Source: a candidate division CSSED10-310 bacterium (GTDB lineage: Bacteria > CSSED10-310 > JAFGDC01). Taken from it: a stretch of 5,090 bases of DNA. The position numbers and the translations under genes were made by a program. Within the stretch, counting starts at the first letter, position 1; each line of letters starts with the position of its first letter. Shown here one piece after another: positions 1-5,090 of this stretch. The notes beneath the pieces are model-generated. The model was not told where the DNA came from. It made no database searches and worked only from the letters and a program-made list of their open reading frames with translations. The DNA is taken from the NCBI GenBank assembly GCA_016932295.1, contig JAFGDC010000231.1, forward strand, positions 1-5,090. Reading direction: 5' to 3'.

Positions 1-1
1 G

Positions 2-1132
2 CAGCGAGTTGCTGGCCAGCCGGTTGGCGCCGTGCACACCGGTGTGTGCCACCTCACCACCCGCATAGAGACTCATGATGCAGGTCTTCCCGTCAATATC
101 CGTCTTGACGCCGCCGCAACAGTAATGCGCGGCCGGCGCGACCGGGATGGGCTGCCGCCCCATATCCACACCATACTCCATGCAGCGCTGGAAGATCGTG
201 GGGAAACGTTTCCGGATGTAATCCCGGTCCAGTCCGGAGACATCGAGAAACACGTTGTCCGCGCCGGTTTTTTCCAGTTCTTCATAAATCGCGCGACTGA
301 CCACATCGCGAGGCGCCAGTTCCGCATCCTGGTGGTATGATGGCATGAACCGTTTTCCGCCCGTATCGATGAGCAGGCCGCCTTCACCGCGCACCGCCTC
401 GCTGATGAGAAAGTAAGGCGCCGGTGGCTGATGAAAGGCGGTAGGGTGAAACTGGATGAATTCCATGCCCTGAAGGGTGGCTCCGGCTCGGTACGCCATC
501 GCCGTGCCGTCACCGGTGGCGATCTCGGGATTGGTGGTGTGCGAATAGAGCTGTCCCAGGCCACCGGTCGCCAAAAAAACGGTGCGGGCGAAGATTCGCC
601 GCAGATCCCCGTTGGTATCGAGCACGATCACACCGAAACAGAAGCCATCCTGGATGATCAGATCCACCACTATCACATGCTCGATAACTGATACATCGCT
701 TTCCACCACATTCTTCTCGAGACACTCCTCGATGGCTTTGCCGGTCATGTCGCCCACATGCAATACCCGCCAACTGCGATGTCCGCCTTCGCGCGTGAAG
801 AGAAGTTGGTTATCGTTCGAACGGTCGAACTCCACGCCGCAGATCATGAGATCGCGGATCCGGGCCGGCGCTTCATGCACCAGGACCTTGACCGCCTCGA
901 TGTCACACAATCCATCACCCGCCTTGAGGGTGTCCTCGATGTGGCGTTCATAGTCATCGTCTATATTCAACACGGCCGCGATACCGCCCTGGGCATACTT
1001 CGTATTGCTTTCCAGCGCCTCCACCTTGGTCAGCACCAGGACCTTCCAGTTGGCGCTCATCTCTCGCGCGAACATGAGTCCGGCGGCACCACTCCCCACT
1101 ACCACGACATCCACCACCACGTTGTCCATCAT
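2..1132 (-). CDS. nadB: L-aspartate oxidase NadB, C-terminus cut by window edge
   Basis: This FAD enzyme oxidises L-aspartate to iminoaspartate, the first step of de novo NAD synthesis, and passes the product to NadA. I translated it by hand: 377 codons stay open to the window edge, about 70% of the usual 520-540 residues. Seen: an N-terminal FAD-binding GSGAAG (13-18), EGGH with E115, ATGGLGQLYS (188-197), HTTNPEIATGDG (198-209), QFHPT with H229, SEAVRGEGG with S244 and R248, APRD with R275, HYCCGG with H336, and GANRLASNSL with R371. From memory of E. coli NadB these match E121, H244, T259, R263, R290, H351 and R386. The spacing from R275 to H336 to R371 (61 and 35) is identical. Thr259 is Ser here, a mild change. 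The start is the first ATG of ATGATG, which overlaps the nadA stop as ATGA and has a weak GGAA five bases upstream, implying translational coupling. The missing part is the C-terminal helical domain. Confidence 0.97.
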   Translation of the reverse strand, partial: MMDNVVVDVVVVGSGAAGLMFAREMSANWKVLVLTKVEALESNTKYAQGGIAAVLNIDDDYERHIEDTLKAGDGLCDIEAVKVLVHEAPARIRDLMICGVEFDRSNDNQLLFTREGGHRSWRVLHVGDMTGKAIEECLEKNVVESDVSVIEHVIVVDLIIQDGFCFGVIVLDTNGDLRRIFARTVFLATGGLGQLYSHTTNPEIATGDGTAMAYRAGATLQGMEFIQFHPTAFHQPPAPYFLISEAVRGEGGLLIDTGGKRFMPSYHQDAELAPRDVVSRAIYEELEKTGADNVFLDVSGLDRDYIRKRFPTIFQRCMEYGVDMGRQPIPVAPAAHYCCGGVKTDIDGKTCIMSLYAGGEVAHTGVHGANRLASNSL

Positions 1133-2037
1133 GCCCGTTCCAGCATTTTCTCCAGCGCCCGGCGAGCGCCGTGAGCGACTTCTGCCGCCAGTTCGATTTC
1201 GTATTTCATGTCCAGGAGACTCTCGTACACGCTTTCCAGCGTGGTGAGTTTCATGGCATCACACACCGCCTCCTCCACCCTGAAGAAGGTCTTGGCCGGG
1301 AATTCCCGCCGCATGCGATCGATCAAGCCCACCTCGGTCAATATGATGAACTCGTTCTGCTTGGATTCCCTGACCAGGCGTATCATCCCGCCTGTTCCGA
1401 GCACGTGATCCGCCAGCGACAACACTTCCGGGGTACACTCCGGATGAGCCAACACCACCGCCCCAGGATGTTTCTTGATCAATGCCAACGCTTGCGGGCG
1501 GCGAATCAGGCGATGATGCACATAGCAATACCCAGGCCATTTCAACAGCTTGCGATTGCTTTTCAACTCGGCATAATTCGCCAGGTTCCTGTCGGGCAGG
1601 AAGATGATCTCGCCCGCCGGCATGGAATTCACTATTTCCGCCGCATTTGCCGAGGTGCAGCAGATGTCGCACTCCCCCTTGACCTCCGCATAGGTGTTGA
1701 TATAGCCGACTACAGCCGCTTCTGGGTGATGCATCTTGAGCTGCCTGATCTGGTCCGCGGTAATCTTGTTCGCCAGGCCACAGGAAGCCTTCTGCACCGG
1801 TATCAGGATCGTCTTTTCCGGATTCAGTACCTTGGCGCTTTCGGCCATGAAAATCACGCCGCAGAAGACCACCACTTTCTGCCTGATTGAAACCACCTTC
1901 CTGGCCAGATCGAGTGAATCACCAAGATAATCGGCAATCTCCTGAATCTCGGGAAGCTGGTAGTTGTGCGCCAGGACAATGGCATCCCGATCCCGTTTCA
2001 ACCGGTTGATCTGCCTTACCAGTTCTTCTCTTTCCAT
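1129..2037 (-). CDS. nadA: Quinolinate synthase NadA
   Basis: This [4Fe-4S] enzyme condenses iminoaspartate with dihydroxyacetone phosphate to quinolinate in the cytoplasm. It has 302 residues and is the short form, like the Thermotoga type, rather than the roughly 347-residue E. coli type. Seen: HNYQ (24-27), GDSL (39-42), FCGVIFMAES (58-67), GYINT (111-115), a CDICCTSANA segment (123-132), FLPDRNLANY (146-155), WPGYCYVHHR (167-176), AHPEC (197-201), LTEVG (233-237) and CDAMKLTTLE (259-268). Predicted cluster ligands are C86 (in KASCGLAN), C171 and C259. Their spacing is close to the three ligands known in the family. The start at 2037 is chosen because GGAG sits five bases upstream. The frame stays open to 2130, but that extension would overlap the previous gene and carries no conserved sequence. 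The gap to the previous gene is 35 nt; the stop overlaps the nadB start. Confidence 0.97.
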   Translation of the reverse strand: MEREELVRQINRLKRDRDAIVLAHNYQLPEIQEIADYLGDSLDLARKVVSIRQKVVVFCGVIFMAESAKVLNPEKTILIPVQKASCGLANKITADQIRQLKMHHPEAAVVGYINTYAEVKGECDICCTSANAAEIVNSMPAGEIIFLPDRNLANYAELKSNRKLLKWPGYCYVHHRLIRRPQALALIKKHPGAVVLAHPECTPEVLSLADHVLGTGGMIRLVRESKQNEFIILTEVGLIDRMRREFPAKTFFRVEEAVCDAMKLTTLESVYESLLDMKYEIELAAEVAHGARRALEKMLERA

Positions 2038-2042
2038 GTTCT

Positions 2043-2046
2043 CTCC
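2043..2046 (-). promoter_or_regulatory. Ribosome binding site that sets the nadA start
   Basis: GGAG, within GGGAGAG, lies five bases before the ATG at 2037. It favours this start over the in-frame ATG at 2049 and over longer forms reaching 2130, which run into the preceding gene. Confidence 0.7.
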
Positions 2047-2072
2047 CATGCCCGTCCCATGTGCTGCCGGAC

Positions 2073-2411
2073 TCAGTAATCCGGATACGTGCTGCTCTTT
2101 ATTTCGCCGGTCTCGGCATTGTATTCCCAATGTCCGCCCATCGCCTCGCGCGGTAACTTGGCCAAGATTCCTTCCCGTTCCAATTCATCCAGGTCAGCGG
2201 GATACCGGTTCCGCATCGCCATGAACATCTCGATAGCCCCACGCATGGTCCTGAGATCCGCCTGCAGCTTCATCAGGCTCGCCTGATGAGGGGCATCGAT
2301 CACCACCGTCTCCAGGTAGGTGTCATCTCCGGAATCGGGACCGGTGGTCTGCAGATAGACGACTATCGCGGCGACTATCAGAAGTCCCATGAGTGGACCG
2401 GTCCTCCGCAT
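2073..2411 (-). CDS. Membrane-anchored protein with GspG-like (pseudopilin) globular domain
   Basis: This 112-residue protein has a short basic N-terminus (MRR), one hydrophobic segment at about 6-20, a polar linker rich in Asp (about 24-40), and a compact C-terminal part. The latter has a helix (about 45-70, LQADLRTMRGAIEMFMAMR), then NRYPADLDELEREGIL, KLPREAMGGHWEYN and a tail with GEIKSS. This order (helix, N-R-Y-P, D-L-x-x-L, L-P-x-x-x-x-G, Y, G-x-I-x-S) is what I know from type II secretion major pseudopilins and related pilin-like proteins. It lacks the prepilin peptidase site (G-F-T-L-x-E) that a true pseudopilin needs, so I infer a single-pass membrane protein with an outward-facing pilin-like lobe and not a pilus subunit. 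The ATG at 2411 is preferred over 2447 because of a very strong ribosome site. It begins two bases after the preceding stop. Specific function is unknown. Confidence 0.8.
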   Translation of the reverse strand: MRRTGPLMGLLIVAAIVVYLQTTGPDSGDDTYLETVVIDAPHQASLMKLQADLRTMRGAIEMFMAMRNRYPADLDELEREGILAKLPREAMGGHWEYNAETGEIKSSTYPDY

Positions 2412-2413
2412 GG

Positions 2414-3436
2414 CTATTCCTCCTCCCCCAAGCGATCCGCGAACCATCGCACGAGCGACAGTGCCGGTCCGCTCAGGCCGACGTGAAAATAGTCGCCCGT
2501 CAGCCAGAACCTGGCGCCGTCACTCCCCAGTGGCGCCGCCGTGATCCCGCCGGCCCGGACTTCTTCGGCCAACAAGGCTGACTGGGTCGAGCATTCACCG
2601 AACGACGCGAAGTCACTGACAACGTGACACCCCGCGTCGGTCAACGCGGCCTCGATCGCGGCTATATCGGCCGGCGCCTCGAGCATCACCTGGCAGGAAA
2701 CCGCCATACCCATGAAAACAGGCACCCACATCACCGCCAAACTGATCGGCAGGCGATCATCCCGCAGCATGCGGCGCAGTTCAGCCGTGATGCGTGACCC
2801 ATCGAATCCCCATTCGACCGGCTCCCCGGTATCACGGGCGGATATGCAGTTGAATGCCAGTTGATACGAAAAATCAGAATGGTCCAGTGATTCGAACGCC
2901 AGCAGACTGCGGGTTTGTTCGAGGAGTATGTCCATCGCCGGCCGGCCGGCGGCGGCATATCCCGTCAAGATAGTGGCGGTTATCGACTTGATGCCGAACC
3001 GTAACGCCAGGTTCTTCAGGCCGATACTCACCACCGCCGCCAGCGGATTCGGCGTGGCGGCAATCCTCGTATCCGGGGGAAGTAACGCCAGATCACTTCC
3101 GCCTGTCACCAGCGGCACGCCCGGATTCAATGACATGCCGCCGCTGCAATCTATGATGCGAGCACCGGCGGTAACCGCCGCGGTGACCAAATGACGCTGA
3201 TCACCCACTTCCCTGGTCAATATGATGATTTCTCGAGGCCTGAAAAGATCCGGATCGACGGCGCTCACCACCAGCGCCCGGTCCCTGAACTCGGTGAGAG
3301 TTCCGGTCTGCTCGGGGGTGTCCATCAACCGCAGGTTTCCGATTTCAAGACTTGATTCCGCAAGCGCCGAGATAATCTCGGTGGCAGCCAGATGAGTGGC
3401 ACCGATCAGGGTTACATCGATCACGTGGTGGCTCAT
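2414..3436 (-). CDS. USG-1-type paralogue of aspartate-semialdehyde dehydrogenase, predicted inactive
   Basis: At 340 residues it matches the length of ASD and E. coli Usg. Recognisable family landmarks: an N-terminal Rossmann start LIGATH (10-15), IIDCSGG (94-100), PLVTGGSDL (108-116), AATPNP (126-131), GRPAMDILLEQ (164-174), YQLAFN (191-196), VPVFMGM (238-244) and a C-terminal ARFWLTGD (308-315). The segments around 164-196 resemble what I recall of E. coli Usg, an ASD-like protein of unknown role without the catalytic cysteine. Here the ASD Asn-Cys is Asn130-Pro131, the Gly-His is Gly243-Met244, the usual Arg before V-P-V-F is Trp237, and the nucleotide loop GATGxxG reads GATHLAA. I infer no dehydrogenase activity and probably weak or no NADP binding. 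The ATG at 3436 overlaps the preceding stop as ATGA, with GGAG eight bases upstream. Upstream in this frame a stop follows within a few codons. A structural or regulatory role is possible; nothing in the sequence shows which. Confidence 0.88.
   Translation of the reverse strand: MSHHVIDVTLIGATHLAATEIISALAESSLEIGNLRLMDTPEQTGTLTEFRDRALVVSAVDPDLFRPREIIILTREVGDQRHLVTAAVTAGARIIDCSGGMSLNPGVPLVTGGSDLALLPPDTRIAATPNPLAAVVSIGLKNLALRFGIKSITATILTGYAAAGRPAMDILLEQTRSLLAFESLDHSDFSYQLAFNCISARDTGEPVEWGFDGSRITAELRRMLRDDRLPISLAVMWVPVFMGMAVSCQVMLEAPADIAAIEAALTDAGCHVVSDFASFGECSTQSALLAEEVRAGGITAAPLGSDGARFWLTGDYFHVGLSGPALSLVRWFADRLGEEE
2419..2426 (-). promoter_or_regulatory. Strong ribosome binding site inside the end of the preceding gene
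   Basis: GGAGGAGG lies seven bases before the ATG at 2411. It is formed by the last codons of the upstream gene, which encode Gly-Glu-Glu-Glu. This fixes the start and suggests high or coupled translation of the pseudopilin-like protein. Confidence 0.75.
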
Positions 3437-3744
3437 GCTTCACGCTCCAGCAGTAAACCTAGCACAACGCCACGGATCACCGCAAAACCATTTCTCTCTC
3501 CCGTGGAAGCGATGGGAATCATTCCATTCCCGGCGCGATCGTTCCATACCCCACCGTCAGACTTGAGACGGCTCGAAAAGGACAGGCAGTGAGGGCTGTC
3601 TCCATGCGCGGAAACAGCCCTTCCCGCGCGCTCGAGCCCCCTGGTGACGAGGCGTTTTCCCGGCATCGGCCCATTGACATGCTCCAACAGATGACACGCT
3701 ATCCGGAATCCGGTCACGTTCCGGGCATACCGGTCCGGAATCAC
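3433..3744 (-). CDS. Unrecognised 103-residue open frame between two overlapping genes
   Basis: I do not recognise this protein. The GTG at 3744 overlaps the preceding stop (GTGA) and the TGA at 3433 overlaps the next ATG (ATGA), an arrangement common in real operon genes. Against it: the ribosome site is poor (GGGA only three bases from GTG), the composition is rich in Arg, Gly and Ser with no clear domain, signal peptide or membrane segment, and a strong hairpin lies within it. An in-frame TTG at 3753 is an alternative start. Visible pieces are an N-terminal MIPDRYARNVTGF, a possible helix at about 12-24, and a hydrophobic C-terminal stretch (VIRGVVLGLLLE). It could be a small lineage-specific gene, a decayed remnant, or a non-coding spacer of about 300 bases that happens to stay open. 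No other minus-strand frame here gives a better protein. Confidence 0.4.
   Translation of the reverse strand: MIPDRYARNVTGFRIACHLLEHVNGPMPGKRLVTRGLERAGRAVSAHGDSPHCLSFSSRLKSDGGVWNDRAGNGMIPIASTGERNGFAVIRGVVLGLLLEREA
3445..3448 (-). promoter_or_regulatory. Ribosome binding site of the USG-1-type gene
   Basis: GGAG eight bases before the ATG at 3436 supports that start. It lies in the last codons of the preceding open frame, so ribosomes ending there could reinitiate. Confidence 0.6.
3593..3620 (-). other. Strong RNA hairpin, 11-bp stem, 6-base loop
   Basis: On the minus-strand transcript the arms GGGCUGUUUCC and GGAGACAGCCC pair over 11 base pairs with one U-G wobble, closing a GCGCAU loop. 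On the plus strand the same position would be a C-A mismatch, so the structure is better formed in the direction in which the genes are transcribed. No U-tract follows directly (the nearest run of four T is about 14 bases after the stem), so it is not a canonical intrinsic terminator. It could be an mRNA processing or stability element, a partial attenuator, or a chance palindrome. Confidence 0.55.
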
Positions 3745-4076
3745 GGTTCCCAAGGCACCGCGACCTGTTGATGGAGGTGGCCTTCGCTCAGGCGATCCAG
3801 AATCGCCGGATCACGATTCAATGCTGCCAGCCGCAATTGTATCGATTCGATAAAAGAAGGCGACAACAATGGACGAGGATCCTGATACTCTTCGGGCAAC
3901 AACTCCTGGCGCCGCGCAATTGACAGTGCGCCATCAATGGATATCGACTGGTCGGCGGTCAATCTCAGCTCGAGACAGAGCGCCCTGATCAGTTCACCGC
4001 GCGTCATGGGGCTGCCGGCCGACACCGCCGGCGCCACCAGGCAGACAACCGTCACAAACACCATTGTTCGAAGCAT
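3741..4076 (-). CDS. Small exported protein, weakly SLH-like
   Basis: This is a 111-residue precursor. Residues 1-20 form a classic Sec signal peptide: MLRT, a hydrophobic core, then AVSA before Gly21, a good signal peptidase I site. Cys12 lies inside the core without a lipobox, so it is not an obvious lipoprotein. The mature part of about 91 residues is mostly helical by eye. TRGELIRALCLEL (25-37), an Ala-rich helix at about 48-57 (GALSIARRQE), LLPEEYQDPRPLLSP (59-73) and SFIESIQLRLA (74-84) loosely follow the order of an S-layer homology repeat (T-R-x-E, helix, glycine or leucine turn, D-P, helix), but the match is weak and I do not claim it. GGAGG eight bases before the ATG supports the start. 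It lies 17 nt after the stop of the beta-rich secreted gene, so the two are probably made together in the envelope. Confidence 0.75.
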   Translation of the reverse strand: MLRTMVFVTVVCLVAPAVSAGSPMTRGELIRALCLELRLTADQSISIDGALSIARRQELLPEEYQDPRPLLSPSFIESIQLRLAALNRDPAILDRLSEGHLHQQVAVPWEP

Positions 4077-4084
4077 GATTCAAT

Positions 4085-4089
4085 CCTCC
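4085..4089 (-). promoter_or_regulatory. Ribosome binding site of the small exported protein
   Basis: GGAGG, eight bases before the ATG at 4076, falls in the 17-nt gap after the preceding stop. It is a good match and sets the start. Confidence 0.7.
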
Positions 4090-4093
4090 CGGT

Positions 4094-5090
4094 TCACATG
4101 GGAACAATGAAGTACGGCCATGGATCACTCCGGTTGCCCTGGGTATCGGTGACCACCAGTTCCAGCGTATACTCTCCAGCCATACCCGTCATCAGACCTT
4201 CGCCGATAGTGACGACATACCCATATACACCGTCACCGGCGGCGAAATCAGACTGGGTTCCGTCATCACGCAGGAAGCATCCGGTGGGCAGCCCGGCGTA
4301 GTGTATCTCAACCGACGCCACGTCCTGGAGCCCGTCCGGATCGTGCACGGCGGCAAGGCAGATGAAACGACCGCCGGCACTTTCGTACAATGTCGTATAC
4401 TCGTATCCCGCCATCAAGAGAAACGGAGCACCTGGTGTCCGGGTCAGCGCGGCCGGCAGACAATACCATGGCGTGATGAATGGCGGCCGCCAGGCCGACT
4501 GCCGGCTGTCGCTTTTTATACCCAGGTAAGGCCACAAATCGGAATGCGCCCTCAGCACATCCTCCACCACCAACTCTCCGCAGTATACCGCGACAGGCGA
4601 GCCGGGTCCCACCGGCGTATCGAGTATTCCGAACAGGCCTGGTTCCAGGCCGGGTAGATCATATCCTGTATAAAGGCCGTTATAGTAAACGAGCACCCGC
4701 TCGATATCCGCCATGCTGTCGGAATCCACCACCGCCGCCAGCATATTGAACCGGCCACCCAGGGAATAGGAAATCTCCGAATCCATGTACCCGCCGTATA
4801 ACAGCCATGGCGCCTGGTTGATTCGAAGTCGCGCCGCCAGGGCGCGTAACACTTCACCATCCACGTTGGAATATTCGACTGGGTTGGCGGTCGTCCAATC
4901 TCCATTGCCGGGCCTGACGAACCAGCCCTCACGGCCGGAATTAGCACGCTGGGTCGCGAGGAGATATGAACCTGCGGGATCGGCGGTCTCGTAGTCAACC
5001 TCAAGACACGCCGCCATGGCGGCATACGCCTGATCCTGGCAGGTGTACTCATAGGCCACCGGTGTCCATGAATCATCCCTGCGATCATGC
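4094..5090 (-). CDS. Probable secreted protein with two Ig-like beta domains, N-terminus cut by window edge
   Basis: The frame is open to the window edge: about ten residues (HDRRDDSWTP) precede the GTG at 5059, so that GTG is probably internal and the true start lies outside. Numbering from 5059, residues 1-80 are a Tyr/Asp/Ala-rich region I do not recognise. Residues 84-180 and 212-318 are two diverged copies of one domain, sharing P-x-LL-x-x-GY, GGRF-x-x-LAAV, a Y-x-GL-x-TG segment, a G-x-x-LVV-x-D type strand and a final SDxWPY. Copy 2 has DDGTQSDFAAGDGVYG (265-280) and ends in YTLELVVTDTQGNRSD. This resembles acidic-loop Ig-like domains found in secreted proteins of many environmental bacteria, where the DDG and GDGVY stretch often binds calcium. 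Copy 1 has lost this loop. The protein ends two residues after the second WPYFI, with no anchor or sorting tail. A secreted location is inferred from composition and from the exported neighbour, as no signal peptide is in view. Confidence 0.75.
   Translation of the reverse strand, partial: HDRRDDSWTPVAYEYTCQDQAYAAMAACLEVDYETADPAGSYLLATQRANSGREGWFVRPGNGDWTTANPVEYSNVDGEVLRALAARLRINQAPWLLYGGYMDSEISYSLGGRFNMLAAVVDSDSMADIERVLVYYNGLYTGYDLPGLEPGLFGILDTPVGPGSPVAVYCGELVVEDVLRAHSDLWPYLGIKSDSRQSAWRPPFITPWYCLPAALTRTPGAPFLLMAGYEYTTLYESAGGRFICLAAVHDPDGLQDVASVEIHYAGLPTGCFLRDDGTQSDFAAGDGVYGYVVTIGEGLMTGMAGEYTLELVVTDTQGNRSDPWPYFIVPM
4106..4426 (-). repeat. Domain copy 2 of the secreted protein
   Basis: This encodes residues 212-318. 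Landmarks matching copy 1 are PFLLMAGY, GGRFICLAAV, HYAGLPTGCFL, LELVVTDT and SDPWPY. It keeps the acidic loop DDG (265-267) and GDGVY (275-279), so it is probably closer to the family pattern than copy 1. Confidence 0.7.
4520..4810 (-). repeat. Domain copy 1 of the secreted protein
   Basis: This encodes residues 84-180 (numbered from the GTG at 5059). It aligns by eye with copy 2 at PWLLYGGY, GGRFNMLAAV, YYNGLYTGYDL, GELVVEDV and SDLWPY. The acidic DDG...GDGVY loop is replaced by a shorter, non-acidic stretch around residues 138-153. Confidence 0.7.

Noticed and set aside
1171..1890. Long plus-strand open frame opposite nadA
   Set aside because: It is the antisense of a clearly conserved nadA, with no recognisable domain; its openness follows from GC-rich codon use.
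2067..2084. Inverted repeat CCGGA...TCCGG across the stop of the pseudopilin-like gene
   Set aside because: Only five base pairs with an eight-base loop and no following T-tract, too weak for a terminator.
2038..2130. A longer nadA starting at 2130
   Set aside because: The extra 31 residues overlap the end of the pseudopilin-like gene, show no NadA motif, and the ATG at 2037 has a good ribosome site.
2412..2447. A longer start (2447) for the pseudopilin-like gene
   Set aside because: It would overlap the USG-1-type gene, whereas the ATG at 2411 has GGAGGAGG at ideal spacing directly after the upstream stop.
3166..3178. GC-rich palindrome GGCGGTAACCGCC
   Set aside because: It lies in an Ala/Val/Thr-rich stretch of the USG-1-type gene and is explained by GC-rich codons.
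3460..3520. Possible internal promoter before the USG-1-type gene
   Set aside because: Weak TTGCGG and CTAGGT look-alikes are present, but neither box is a convincing match, so I do not call a promoter.
4301..4657. Plus-strand frame opposite the beta-domain gene
   Set aside because: The minus strand encodes a duplicated domain here, which accounts for the sequence; the plus frame has no domain or ribosome site that I can see.

Overview
The window holds seven genes, all on the minus strand and packed end to end, so it reads as part of one long operon transcribed from high to low coordinates. Both outer genes are cut by the window edges. Base composition is moderately high GC. No RNA gene, insertion sequence, CRISPR array or convincing intrinsic terminator is visible. 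A signal peptide, a GspG-like domain and an USG-1-type protein suggest a Gram-negative, probably little-studied bacterium. I cannot place it in a phylum from this sequence alone.

In order of transcription: (1) 5090-4094 is the C-terminal part of a probably secreted protein carrying two diverged copies of a beta-rich domain. (2) 4076-3741 is a small exported protein with a clear signal peptide and a weak SLH-like pattern. (3) 3744-3433 is an unrecognised 103-residue frame whose start overlaps gene 2 (GTGA) and whose stop overlaps gene 4 (ATGA). A strong hairpin lies inside it. (4) 3436-2414 is an USG-1-type paralogue of aspartate-semialdehyde dehydrogenase that has lost its catalytic residues. 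(5) 2411-2073 is a small membrane-anchored protein with a GspG-like globular domain. (6) 2037-1129 is quinolinate synthase, nadA. (7) 1132-2 is L-aspartate oxidase, nadB, cut at its C-terminus.

The firm biology is the de novo NAD route from aspartate: NadB oxidises L-aspartate to iminoaspartate, and NadA condenses this with dihydroxyacetone phosphate to quinolinate. The two are coupled by an ATGA overlap. nadC, the next step, is not in the window. The unexpected part is what precedes them: a predicted inactive ASD-fold protein and three or four envelope or unknown proteins, joined to the NAD genes by gaps of 35 nt or less. Whether these share a function or are only co-transcribed cannot be decided here.
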